Notes under the pieces: model-generated | What the model saw: the letters and a program-made list of their open reading frames with translations, nothing else | What the model was told of the DNA's origin: nothing | Database searches by the model: none | Made by a program: the position numbers and the translations under genes | NCBI GenBank assembly: GCA_030145015.1 | Contig: JAQYWI010000075.1 | Span: forward strand, 1 to 23,076 | Direction: 5' to 3' | Source of the DNA: Desulfobacterales bacterium | GTDB taxonomy: Bacteria > Desulfobacterota > Desulfobacteria > Desulfobacterales > JAHEIW01 | Length of the DNA stretch: 23,076 nucleotides | Shown here: positions 1 to 7,298 of the stretch, piece by piece | Layout of the letters: each line of letters begins with the position of its first letter | Position numbering within the stretch: position 1 is the stretch's first letter

Positions 1-20
1 CGAAGGGCAGAATTCCTTAA

Positions 21-96
21 CTTTAGTCACTTTAGATCACTCGCAAATTTAGGTACTTTCAATTAAAGGTTTAAACTTTAGGCATTTTAGATCATT
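21..96. repeat. AT-rich imperfect direct repeat
   Basis: The segment at 21-41 (ctttagtcactttagatcact) recurs at 76-96 with 18 of 21 bases identical, and similar tttagctca/taggcacttt fragments lie between and after. The surroundings are strongly AT-rich and hold no open reading frame with a ribosome-binding site. It looks like a degenerate dispersed repeat rather than a regulatory array. The rest of 97-280 holds a TATAAT at 181-186 without a convincing -35 box, and an end-like motif at 167-185 that is described among the findings. Confidence 0.45.
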
Positions 97-280
97 TTTA
101 ATTTTAGCTCATTTGCTGTAGGCACTTTTTATCGGTTTAAAACTTTACCATCGGGTGTTAAATGCATTTTTGAGATAGCTTATAATCATATATGTCACAG
201 GCCTTCAAGACCAAAAACCGTCAACTGAAACATGCGGGCCTGATTTTCTTCCGGAAACGTTTAAAAAAGAAGGGGGAAAA

Positions 281-574
281 ATGAATCATAAATTAGGCGA
301 AAGCATCAAAAAGAAAATCCGAAGACGCGCCTTTGAGCAATCGGACAGGCTGCAGCAGGAAAGGCAGAACCTGCAAGGCGTTAAACATACGCTGGATGCT
401 TTGCATGAGGTAACGGGACTACCCCGGCCGGAATTAAAAGCAATTGCGAAAGAGGCCATGCTTTCCTTTGAGGTGAGTACTGAAAAATTCTTTTCTATTA
501 AAAATCAGATTCTGATCGCATCTTCGGTTTTCAGCGGCGTGGTTATTCTTACCGGGCTGCTATTCATGATTTGA
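281..574 (+). CDS. Small C-terminally membrane-anchored protein, unknown function
   Basis: This 97-residue protein is not one I recognise. Residues 1-50 are highly charged (KKKIRRR, then Gln/Glu/Arg-rich) and probably helical. Residues 72-96 form one hydrophobic segment that ends the protein, so it is likely tail-anchored in the inner membrane with its basic part in the cytoplasm. A purine-rich Shine-Dalgarno (AGAAGGGGG) lies about 6 bases before the ATG, which supports a real gene and this start. It converges with the radical SAM gene, with 48 bases between the two stops and no obvious terminator hairpin there. Coding is supported by the RBS and the coherent TM segment; function is unknown. 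Confidence 0.65.
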   Translation: MNHKLGESIKKKIRRRAFEQSDRLQQERQNLQGVKHTLDALHEVTGLPRPELKAIAKEAMLSFEVSTEKFFSIKNQILIASSVFSGVVILTGLLFMI

Positions 575-622
575 CGAGTTGGGCCTGATGTCGATCTTAT
601 AACTTTGTTGGGTGTTTTCAAT

Positions 623-2542
623 TTATGAATGCAGGCGCAACCAGTTGAGTGCTTTGCTAACATAATCATCCGGCATGGTCAGCAGCAGCCAGCGTTTTTG
701 CAGCCGCACATCCGCAAAGCTGATAAACGGAACATCCGGGGCATGCCCGGCAAAACCATCCTGCCACCTTTCAACTTCATCGTTTGATCCGGATACATCA
801 ATTAGGATCCCGTCTAACTCCGACAGGGCTTTCAAATCGCTCATTTCCGGAAACTGCTGCCCTTTCCACCAGAATACCTGTCGCTCCATATCACCTTTGA
901 AACGATGGGTGACGCGCTCTGAGACCAGTGTAAATAAGACCGCCCGATTGCCTTCTTTTGGGAAGAGATAGCGCAAATCCTGGTCCAGAAAATGGGGGCG
1001 CTGCAGTTTGGCAGCGGGCAGCAGCGAAGCGGTATCCGGGATCCCCTCCGGTTCGAGGAAAATTAACTCTAAAGGCGTATACGGGTTGGCCGCGGTTAAA
1101 ATTGTTAGTGTTCTTTTAATGAAGTCCGAATCATGGAGGTTGGGATGGATAATTACTTGATAGGGATTTGTCAGCCGCCTGGCCACAGACGCCAATTCAG
1201 TAAGCGGCCTTTGGGAATCCAACTGGAGCTTGGCAATAACGTTTTCTTTTCCGATCCTTACGCCAAGGTCTTTCAAGGGGGCCTGGGCGTTTTCATCATC
1301 GAGCCGCCAGGAAACATCCAGATCCGGCATGGGGTATAAAACAACGTCAAAACGAACTTCGGCATGGTCAAGGGCCAGCAGCAAATCTTCAGCGGAAAAT
1401 GTGCGGTTTTCAATGAGCGTATAGGGCGGCGATTCTTCAAAACGCAAGCCCAGTTTGTTGCTGTTTAGGCGAAAATCGGTTCCCGGTAGAACCGATAATG
1501 GAAAGACCTGAACATCATCCTGCAGATCGTTTTCAGCCACAAATTCAACGGATCGGCTAAATCCGTGCAGGTCGTCTCCGGGCAACCCCACGATAAGATC
1601 AATTGCCGGCACAATACCGCATTCTTTTACAAGCTTGGCGCCCTGTGCAAATCGCTGGATGTCGGTAGGCCGTTTCATGATTTCCAGTGCCCGCGGGTTG
1701 GTACTTTGCAGGCCGATTTCAAACCAGGAAAAACCTGCAGCCCCAAATAGTCCGGCCAATTCCGCATCAATGGCTTCGGCCCGAATTTCACTGATGATGG
1801 CCAGATTGCGGTCTTTGTTCATTCTGCTGATTTTTTTTAACAGGGATTTAAGACCGGGACGCACATTTAAGGACGGATCCAGCAGGTATAGCTCTTTGAC
1901 ATGGTGATCAAGCGCCCATTGGACCCCTTGAAGCAAAGGTACTTCATCGACAAAAGACAGCCGATCATGTGATTTATTATAGTAGCAGTATCCACAGTGG
2001 TAAGGACAGCCCCGCTGGGTTTCAAGAAGCATCAAATCTTCAATCTCCGGCTCGAGTACATTCAGTAAATAGGGGCTCGGGCTTTTTTTGAATATCGCCC
2101 CGGCCGGTTCCATCGAACTTCTTTTTTCCCAGATTGTTGGATCCTGAACAAGTTTAGCAAAGACGGCTTCGCCTTCCCCATAAACATAAAAATCGACGTG
2201 GGGCGAATCGAGAGATGAATTGTCCGGGGTGATTTCGGGTCCGCCAAAGACAATGCGCGGCGAATAGTTTTCTTTTAATTTTTTTGCAAAATAAATTGAT
2301 CGCGCCAGATTCCAGCAGTAGACCGTAAAGCCCACGATATCCGGCTTCCGATCAAGGAGGATTTCGAGCAAAGCTGCATCGCCAAGATAGGAAGTAACAC
2401 TTTCGGGCAAAACATCAACCTGTACCTCAGGCACGATTCGGGCTGCCTGCTTAAGACAGGCAGCACCCAGCGGAATATTACCGGTCTGCACACCATAGTT
2501 TAAACGCGGAACCGGAAGTTGGATTAAGCAAACATTAATCAT
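623..2542 (-). CDS. B12-binding domain radical SAM protein
   Basis: This 639-residue protein has the two-domain layout of cobalamin-dependent radical SAM enzymes. Residues 1-130 resemble a B12-binding Rossmann-like fold (PDIVGFTVYCWNLA, then RIVFGGPEITP), without the DxHxxG motif, as in many BchE-like members. The radical SAM [4Fe-4S] motif CxxxCxxC is at C179, C183 and C186 (RGCPYHCGYCYY), followed by typical barrel signatures (EIRAEAID, FEIGLQSTNPRALEIMKR, DLIVGLPGDD). Residues from about 380 to 639 are an uncharacterised C-terminal extension; DUF4080-type proteins have a similar overall layout. The substrate is unknown: such proteins can be methyltransferases, ring-forming enzymes or RNA/lipid modifiers. 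No Shine-Dalgarno stands out before the ATG. It is transcribed alone, with repeat-filled DNA upstream. The family call is firm; the reaction is not. Confidence 0.9.
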   Translation of the reverse strand: MINVCLIQLPVPRLNYGVQTGNIPLGAACLKQAARIVPEVQVDVLPESVTSYLGDAALLEILLDRKPDIVGFTVYCWNLARSIYFAKKLKENYSPRIVFGGPEITPDNSSLDSPHVDFYVYGEGEAVFAKLVQDPTIWEKRSSMEPAGAIFKKSPSPYLLNVLEPEIEDLMLLETQRGCPYHCGYCYYNKSHDRLSFVDEVPLLQGVQWALDHHVKELYLLDPSLNVRPGLKSLLKKISRMNKDRNLAIISEIRAEAIDAELAGLFGAAGFSWFEIGLQSTNPRALEIMKRPTDIQRFAQGAKLVKECGIVPAIDLIVGLPGDDLHGFSRSVEFVAENDLQDDVQVFPLSVLPGTDFRLNSNKLGLRFEESPPYTLIENRTFSAEDLLLALDHAEVRFDVVLYPMPDLDVSWRLDDENAQAPLKDLGVRIGKENVIAKLQLDSQRPLTELASVARRLTNPYQVIIHPNLHDSDFIKRTLTILTAANPYTPLELIFLEPEGIPDTASLLPAAKLQRPHFLDQDLRYLFPKEGNRAVLFTLVSERVTHRFKGDMERQVFWWKGQQFPEMSDLKALSELDGILIDVSGSNDEVERWQDGFAGHAPDVPFISFADVRLQKRWLLLTMPDDYVSKALNWLRLHS

Positions 2543-2575
2543 ATGGCCAGTGACCCGAGGGCTAAACGATGTCTC

Positions 2576-2589
2576 GTTATTATAATAAC
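2576..2589. promoter_or_regulatory. Perfect 14-bp palindrome upstream of the radical SAM gene
   Basis: GTTATTATAATAAC is a perfect palindrome whose centre contains a TATAAT-like -10 on the minus strand. It lies 33 bases upstream of the radical SAM start codon. Position and symmetry fit an operator overlapping a promoter, but no clear -35 box accompanies it and AT-rich palindromes arise by chance. Confidence 0.25.
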
Positions 2590-2638
2590 ATATTGAAAGG
2601 GTGTATTTTTTAACGGTACTGATTTTATGCTGCCGACA

Positions 2639-2804
2639 TGGAATATTGGAATGCTGGAATAATGTTCAAAGACGCATAAGTTCAGCGTTTGAGTTGATGG
2701 TTTTTCGATCCATGATGGGTTTATTTCAAAAATCATGACAATTTTCAATGCGATGCAATGCAGACCCAATATTCCAATATTCTATCTTTCCAGTATTCCA
2801 ATTC
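2639..2804. repeat. Palindromic intergenic repeat (GGAATATTGGAATG-type arms)
   Basis: The left arm at 2639-2662 (ggaatattggaatgctggaa and on) is mirrored by the right arm at 2766-2804, which reads as repeated attccaatattc and ccagtattccaatt. The arms can fold into a long imperfect hairpin between the radical SAM and YkgJ genes. Short simple-sequence arms of this kind suggest a dispersed intergenic repeat. It accounts for most of the roughly 300 bases without a gene at 2543-2841. Confidence 0.5.
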
Positions 2805-2841
2805 AGAGCGAAGCGAACTTAGTTCTATATTAAAACGGAGT

Positions 2842-3387
2842 TCACCGAAGCTCCAATTGAATTGCCTCGGCGATAGATAAACGCCCGGGCAGCTGCAGGA
2901 CATGGGCCAGTTCACCCACAACTGATGCATTTATGGCTCTGAGTGTGCGGTTGATGTTATCCAGATCAATGCTGGCATCTTCGGGGATGGGAGACATATC
3001 TTTGAAGTTTTTGCGGCAATAACCGATCGATGGCCGCCCCTTATAATGCGTCAGAAGTGGAAAGCCATGGGTTCTGCAGATGACGGGCCGGAAGGCGTAC
3101 ATACTGCAGGCCCGATCCTCCAGCAGAGGACAATCCCAGAACGAAGTTGCTGCCGCCCGTCGCCGGATTTTAGCACCGGTCTCCTCGGACAGATTCCGAA
3201 TCGCATTGACCAAAGATAGGGCTTCAACGGGAAATACGGATAAATTGCGGCAACCGCAAGCGCAGCCCTTATGACATACAATATGACCGGAATATCGGCG
3301 CTGGATCCTGTCCAGAAGCCGATCCACCCGGGTCAGCAGATCGCGATAATTCATTAAACACTTATTGAGGTCGACAGTGGCTTTCAA
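2842..3387 (-). CDS. YkgJ-family cysteine-cluster protein
   Basis: The 181-residue product has the conserved cysteines of the YkgJ/UPF0153 family, which binds zinc or an iron-sulfur cluster. An N-terminal group CHKGCACGC is followed by a hydrophobic stretch ending in PVEA. The second motif is CPLLEDRACSMYAFRPVICR, close to the family consensus CPxLxxxxCxIYxxRPxxCR. Family length is variable, and this copy has an extra helical N-terminus and C-terminus. The reading frame opens with TTG at 3387 without a good Shine-Dalgarno; an ATG at 3354 (MNYRDLL) is an equally plausible start and would lose only 11 residues before the first motif. The molecular function of this family is not settled. Confidence 0.85.
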   Translation of the reverse strand: MKATVDLNKCLMNYRDLLTRVDRLLDRIQRRYSGHIVCHKGCACGCRNLSVFPVEALSLVNAIRNLSEETGAKIRRRAAATSFWDCPLLEDRACSMYAFRPVICRTHGFPLLTHYKGRPSIGYCRKNFKDMSPIPEDASIDLDNINRTLRAINASVVGELAHVLQLPGRLSIAEAIQLELR

Positions 3388-3480
3388 TTTTAACGTACCG
3401 AAATAGAAGGATTTACATTAAATATTGCGGGCAGGATTTTAGTAAGGAGAGTCGAGTTGTTTACATAATTCAACAAAATA

Positions 3481-3517
3481 AAAATGGTTTTAAAACCCAA
3501 GGTTCTAAAACCATTTT
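3481..3517 (-). terminator. Rho-independent terminator after the FmdB-like gene
   Basis: Read on the minus strand, 3517 to 3481 folds into an 11-bp perfect stem (aaaatggtttt with aaaaccatttt), extended by partial pairing of gaacc with gggtt, and runs into T-rich sequence. It lies about 30 bases after the FmdB-like stop codon. Confidence 0.65.
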
Positions 3518-3548
3518 GGCCTCAAACTGAGGCGCTGATCTAAATCCC

Positions 3549-3752
3549 TCAGCCGCCGGGCTTGCAGGCCGGAGCATCAAATCCGCCGGAACCGGTGGCA
3601 ATGCCCTGGGCCCGCACACAGCCCGCCGACATGAGTTTTTCGACCTCCCCGCACTGACATTCCGGACATTTGGGAGCCGGGTCATTGGAAGACAACACCA
3701 ACTCTTCAAAGCAGTGACAGCAGGCCTTACATTGATATTCGTAAATCGGCAT
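3549..3752 (-). CDS. FmdB-family zinc-ribbon protein
   Basis: This 67-residue protein begins MPIYEYQCKAC, the signature start of the FmdB/CxxC_CxxC_SSSS putative regulatory family. Two cysteine pairs, CKAC and CPEC, form a small zinc ribbon; a glycine-rich tail follows (GSGGFDAPACKPGG). I chose the ATG at 3752 over an upstream in-frame TTG at 3767, because the GGAGG Shine-Dalgarno lies between them, correctly spaced for the ATG and overlapping the TTG-initiated reading. The gene has its own promoter and terminator, so it is monocistronic. FmdB was named from a formamidase/amidase operon, but its general role is still unknown. Confidence 0.88.
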   Translation of the reverse strand: MPIYEYQCKACCHCFEELVLSSNDPAPKCPECQCGEVEKLMSAGCVRAQGIATGSGGFDAPACKPGG

Positions 3753-3783
3753 ATACGATTCCTCCAAAAATAAAATTTTTTAT

Positions 3784-3811
3784 ATAATAGGGGTTGTCTC
3801 TCAAAAGTCAA
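3784..3811 (-). promoter_or_regulatory. Sigma-70-type promoter for the FmdB-like gene
   Basis: On the minus strand TTGACT (3811-3806) and TATTAT (3789-3784) are separated by 16 bases. Each matches its consensus at five of six positions. The start codon lies about 32 bases downstream of the -10 box. Confidence 0.6.
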
Positions 3812-3857
3812 GGAGCTTTCGTGGTAATTATTTCGGCTTCAAAATTAAGTCGATGCG

Positions 3858-4376
3858 CTAGGATACAATAAAAAGGATTAAATATAGTTCCCAGGCAATT
3901 ACAGTGATAAAGGCGGCGATGATATAGGAAAATACATGCTGGGTGTGAGTTATCGACCTCTTTCGCAAAACATTTCTAAATAGCAAAAGAATGATGACGC
4001 CGGTGCAGGTTAATAAATACTTCGCCCCCATGAATACAAAGGGGCCGTATTCGATGAAATAGGACATGACAGGATTAAGCTCCGTTGAACCATTATCGAT
4101 CAAATACAGCGTTAACAGGGCGTCGAGCACGCTCAGCATCAGGATAGCGACAATGGCCGCAAACAGATTCGAACTGTAGCGATCAAAGTAAAACGTCCGG
4201 TGCAGATCCTCCTGCCGGCGGGCATGGGCCCGTCTACCGGAAAATAACAGGTATCTCCATTTGGGGAACTGATGGGTACGCCGGTCCCTCCCGCGGCGCT
4301 TTTCAGCATAATCTGAGGAATTTGAAACACAGCATGAATTGTCTTTGGAATCAAATAATCTGGTCATTTTGATCAT
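3858..4376 (-). CDS. DUF5658-like membrane protein
   Basis: The 172-residue protein has a basic, Arg-rich cytoplasmic N-terminus (RRGRDRR, GRRAHARRQED) followed by three predicted membrane helices at about residues 70-92, 111-133 and 148-170. The segment between and after the first helix (DALLTLYLIDNGSTELNPVM) is the hallmark of DUF5658 proteins, where an Asp early in helix one and an Asn-Pro in the loop are conserved. The function of that family is unknown. Two ATGs compete, at 4376 (MIKM) and 4367 (MTRL); neither has a clear Shine-Dalgarno. A 22-bp palindrome lies about 80 bases upstream and could regulate it. Confidence in a membrane protein is high; the family name is from memory of the motif. 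Confidence 0.75.
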   Translation of the reverse strand: MIKMTRLFDSKDNSCCVSNSSDYAEKRRGRDRRTHQFPKWRYLLFSGRRAHARRQEDLHRTFYFDRYSSNLFAAIVAILMLSVLDALLTLYLIDNGSTELNPVMSYFIEYGPFVFMGAKYLLTCTGVIILLLFRNVLRKRSITHTQHVFSYIIAAFITVIAWELYLILFIVS

Positions 4377-4454
4377 TTAGCAATTAAAATTTAAGGTTCA
4401 TAAATCAATTGTAAATATAACATTTTTTCGAAATTGAGCGAGAACCGCACGAAT

Positions 4455-4476
4455 TTCCGATAGGATCGTATCGGAA
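4455..4476. promoter_or_regulatory. Operator-like 22-bp palindrome
   Basis: TTCCGATA and TATCGGAA form a perfect 8-bp inverted repeat around a 6-bp centre, ggatcg. It lies 79 bases upstream of the DUF5658-like start codon. The size and symmetry are those of a dimeric repressor site, but no regulator gene is nearby and a short hairpin is equally possible. Confidence 0.35.
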
Positions 4477-4543
4477 TAGATCGGGAAATCATTCCCCCTT
4501 CAGCCTGCGTAAGTCTTCTTTATACCGTTTTCCATTATAATAT

Positions 4544-4622
4544 TCCGAAATACGGAAGTGCGGCATAAGTGGTTGTAGAAAAAACGTTTCAATACCGGAA
4601 CGTTTTTTTGACAACCACTATA
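4544..4622 (+). repeat. Hairpin repeat element, copy A
   Basis: The core at 4568-4619 has near-perfect inverted ends (agtggttgt...acaaccact) and an inner stem AAAAAACGTT/AACGTTTTTT with a T-run on both strands, so it could act as a bidirectional terminator. A tail at 4544-4567 (ccgaaatacggaagtgcggc and on) belongs to the unit, because the same arrangement recurs in reverse orientation at 15255-15346. It encodes nothing and looks like a small non-autonomous dispersed element. Confidence 0.75.
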
Positions 4623-4702
4623 TAATAAAAACCATCGACCGAGCTGCCTTACCCGTATATATCGGCAGATTTGAGGCAAAACTTTAGAACCAATCTCGAA
4701 TT

Positions 4703-4843
4703 AATTATATGAGCCGTCGGGGAGTTTTCCCCGTCATGCCCGCGCAGGCGGGCATCCAGTTTTTCGACAGAACATTTCTGGATTCCCGCCTGCGCGGGAA
4801 TGACAAGCTTTGAATAAAAAACTCCCCGACCCCTCAATTATAT
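4703..4843. repeat. Large nested palindrome with CCCGCGCAGGCGGG arms
   Basis: The inner arms 4733-4759 and 4778-4804 pair at 25 of 27 positions (gtcatgcccgcgcaggcggg with its partner around gattcccgcctgcgcgggaa). The outer arms 4716-4728 and 4818-4830 (gtcggggagtttt/aaaactccccgac) pair perfectly at 13 positions. The inner unit is a very widespread bacterial intergenic repeat whose spurious translation reads VIPAQAGIQ and LDARLRGHD. Here it appears nested inside a second inverted repeat. Most of 4377-4965 consists of these repeats; I see no gene there. Confidence 0.8.
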
Positions 4844-4866
4844 GATCTTCATGCGCGTCTGGCGCT

Positions 4867-4895
4867 TTGACAGTGCTACTAATTTAATATAATAT
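4867..4895 (+). promoter_or_regulatory. Promoter of the 2-oxoacid oxidoreductase operon
   Basis: A perfect -35 box TTGACA lies at 4867-4872. The -10 is either TATAAT at 4888-4893 (perfect, 15-base spacer) or TAATAT at 4890-4895 (17-base spacer). The operon's first start codon is about 70 bases downstream, preceded by an AGGG Shine-Dalgarno. Confidence 0.6.
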
Positions 4896-4965
4896 GACAG
4901 GCTCCCGGATCAGCTAGGGGATGGATCCAAAAGCATTTATACACAGGTTATAACAGGGACAAAAG

Positions 4966-5535
4966 ATGCAGGAAATCCGTTTTCACGGCCGTGGCGGTCA
5001 GGGCACTGTGGTGGCCTCCATCCTGCTGGCAAAAGCGTTTTTTAAAGCCGGCTACGATGTTCAGACCTTTCCGCTGTTCGGTGTCGAAAGGAGAGGCGCA
5101 CCGGTTGAAGCGTATTTAAGACTGGACAAACAAAAAATCCTGACGCGCAACAATGTATATACACCGGATCATGTGGTCGTCCAGGATGCCAAGCTGCTTC
5201 AAAGCGTGGATGTGACCAGAGGACTTAAACCGGGCGGATGGATTCTGTTGAACACCCCTAAGCCTCCGGATAGACTGGATGCATTTTCAGGCTATCGACT
5301 GGCTTTGGTAGATGCCACCCGGATTGCGGTCGGATGCGATCTGGGAACCCGCACGCATCCCATCATTAACACTGCCATGATTGGCGCATTTGCCCGGATG
5401 ATGGGTATGCCGCCATTTGATATCATTTCAGAAGCCATTCAAGCGGAAATCACGACTAAACCCGATAAAAATATCCAGGCTTCTAAAGAAGCCTATGAAC
5501 AGGTCAATTTGAATGCAAAAGCAGCGCCAATATGA
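4966..5535 (+). CDS. porG: 2-oxoacid:ferredoxin oxidoreductase, gamma subunit
   Basis: The 189-residue product is the gamma subunit of a pyruvate-type 2-oxoacid:ferredoxin oxidoreductase, which decarboxylates a 2-oxoacid to an acyl-CoA and reduces ferredoxin in the cytoplasm. The diagnostic N-terminal motif GRGGQG is at residues 8-13, followed by PLFGVERRGAPVEAYLR, also conserved. Length is normal for a stand-alone gamma subunit. It is the first gene of a four-gene operon and its stop overlaps the next start (ATGA at 5532-5535). The Shine-Dalgarno is AGGG, eight bases before the ATG. The substrate (pyruvate, branched-chain, aromatic or arylglyoxylate oxoacid) cannot be told from sequence, so the symbol is generic. 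Confidence 0.9.
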   Translation: MQEIRFHGRGGQGTVVASILLAKAFFKAGYDVQTFPLFGVERRGAPVEAYLRLDKQKILTRNNVYTPDHVVVQDAKLLQSVDVTRGLKPGGWILLNTPKPPDRLDAFSGYRLALVDATRIAVGCDLGTRTHPIINTAMIGAFARMMGMPPFDIISEAIQAEITTKPDKNIQASKEAYEQVNLNAKAAPI

Positions 5536-7298
5536 AAGATTATAAGACTACGCAAAATAAAATTCCTTTATTTCTGCCGCATTCATCTGCGTCGACGGCC
5601 CTCAATAAAACCGGTTCCTGGCGCTATGTTCGACCCTTATATGATGAAAAGACCTCGCCCTGCAGCGCAGCCTGCCCGGCAGGCGAAGATATCGCGCGCA
5701 TTGAAATGCTCGTATCCCGGAAATTGATTGCGGAAGCCTGGGAAACGGTATTAGAAGAGAATCCATTTCCTGCAGTATGCGGCCGCGTCTGTTTTCATAA
5801 CTGCGAAGGCGCCTGCAACCGGGGTCAAATGGATGATCCGGTAGCGATTCACCATCTGGAAAGATTTTTAGGAGACGCGGCAATCAGCAGCAAGGAGACC
5901 CCAAAAGTTGAAACCCTCCCCGACAATGGTAAAAAAGTGGCCATTGCCGGTTCGGGCCCGGCGGGCCTGGGGGCAGCTTACTTTTTAGCGCGCCTGGGAT
6001 TTGGTTGCGAGGTATTCGAAGCACAGCCTGAGCCCGGCGGTATTTTGCGCTGGGGCATACCGGCCTATCGACTGCCCCTGGATGTACTCGCAAAAGAAAT
6101 CAGCCGTATTGAAAAACTGGGGGTAACCATACATTGCCGCACCCCGATCACCGCTGAAATGCTGGAAACCTTCAAAACCCAATATGATGCCGTCTTCATT
6201 GGTTGCGGCTACGGGCGTGCCATTGATCTGCAAATTGAAGGCGCGCAAAAAGCAATCAACGGGCTGCAATTTCTTTATAACATAAGGGCCCGGCATGCGG
6301 TGTCGCTAAATGCAAAGAGCACGGCGGCTGTGATCGGCGGAGGCAATACCGCCATTGACGTGGCCCGGACATTGGTCAGGCTCGGAGTTGATCCTATCAT
6401 TGTGTACCGCCGGCGGCGGCAGGATATGCCGGCCTTCGATCCTGAATTGCAAATGGCATTGAATGAGGGTGTAAAACTAAAAGAGCTTTTAACCCCGATA
6501 GGCATTAAGGATGCCGCCGGCGATTCGGCAGACCACCAGACCCCTTATGTGGTGACGCTGCAGAAAATGAAGGTCAGCACCACGGAAATCGAAGGCCGGG
6601 CCCGGGTGGTCCCGGACGGTGACAAAACAGAAACACTTCAGATTGACCATATCTTTAGCGCCATCGGTGCTGAGCCGGCAGATACCTGGCACAATGTGCC
6701 GCTCGGCGAACGCCCGTCTCTACGCTTGAGCCATTGCGAATTCGTTAATTCCGATGTGCCGATCGCTTACGGTGGCGACCTCACCAACCGTGTTAAAAGC
6801 GTCGCCGATGCCATCGCTTCCGGAAAACAGGCCGCCATTGCCCTGGACGCCTACTTCAAATCCGGATGGGATGCCGTAAACGAAGCAGTTACCGGCTGTC
6901 AGGTCGGTCCCGGGCCGACGGTCTCCATGGCGACGTATCTGGGCAAGGAGCGCAAAGATAGAAACCCTCATATTGTGTCCTTTAGCGAAATCAACACGCA
7001 CTATTTTAAAAGCGCTCCCCGAACGATCGCACCCGTATTATCGCCCCATGATCGCAGTCAGTCATTTTTGGCGGTTGAATACACGCTTTCCAGGGAAGCG
7101 GCCCTGGAGGAGTCCCGGCGTTGTTTTAATTGCGGCATCTGCAACGCATGTGACTACTGCCGCCTGTATTGCCCTGAAATGTCTGTGATTGTGGAAAATG
7201 CAGGACGACACATCAATCTGGACTACTGTAAAGGGTGCGGCCTCTGTGTTACAGAATGCCCCCGCAATGCCATGGCACTGAAGGAGGAAGACATATGA
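5532..7298 (+). CDS. GltD-like FAD oxidoreductase with C-terminal ferredoxin domain, electron-transfer subunit
   Basis: This 588-residue protein combines three parts. Residues 40-100 hold a Cys-rich Fe-S domain like that of glutamate synthase small subunit and dihydropyrimidine dehydrogenase (C44, C48, C83, C87, C91, C95). Next come an FAD-binding motif GSGPAGLG at 140-147 and a pyridine-nucleotide motif GGGNTA at 269-274 followed by YRRRRQDMPA. The C-terminus is a 2[4Fe-4S] ferredoxin: CNACDYCRLYCP (C537-C547) and CKGCGLCVTECP (C566-C576), with two extra cysteines just before. The ferredoxin part replaces the usual delta subunit of the oxidoreductase. The flavin part probably links the enzyme to NAD(P)H, as the GltD-like PadH subunit does in phenylglyoxylate dehydrogenase. 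It overlaps both neighbours by four bases, which argues for a stoichiometric subunit. Confidence 0.88.
   Translation: MKDYKTTQNKIPLFLPHSSASTALNKTGSWRYVRPLYDEKTSPCSAACPAGEDIARIEMLVSRKLIAEAWETVLEENPFPAVCGRVCFHNCEGACNRGQMDDPVAIHHLERFLGDAAISSKETPKVETLPDNGKKVAIAGSGPAGLGAAYFLARLGFGCEVFEAQPEPGGILRWGIPAYRLPLDVLAKEISRIEKLGVTIHCRTPITAEMLETFKTQYDAVFIGCGYGRAIDLQIEGAQKAINGLQFLYNIRARHAVSLNAKSTAAVIGGGNTAIDVARTLVRLGVDPIIVYRRRRQDMPAFDPELQMALNEGVKLKELLTPIGIKDAAGDSADHQTPYVVTLQKMKVSTTEIEGRARVVPDGDKTETLQIDHIFSAIGAEPADTWHNVPLGERPSLRLSHCEFVNSDVPIAYGGDLTNRVKSVADAIASGKQAAIALDAYFKSGWDAVNEAVTGCQVGPGPTVSMATYLGKERKDRNPHIVSFSEINTHYFKSAPRTIAPVLSPHDRSQSFLAVEYTLSREAALEESRRCFNCGICNACDYCRLYCPEMSVIVENAGRHINLDYCKGCGLCVTECPRNAMALKEEDI

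Noticed and set aside
21..96. CRISPR-like repeats
   Set aside because: There are only two imperfect AT-rich units with no regular spacer, and no cas genes nearby.
3470..3811. Minus-strand frame of 113 codons around the FmdB-like gene
   Set aside because: It is in another frame of the FmdB-like gene, which has family motifs, RBS, promoter and terminator.
4649..4837. Minus-strand frame reading VIPAQAGIQ and LDARLRGHD
   Set aside because: This is the well-known spurious translation of the palindromic repeat at 4703-4843, not a protein.
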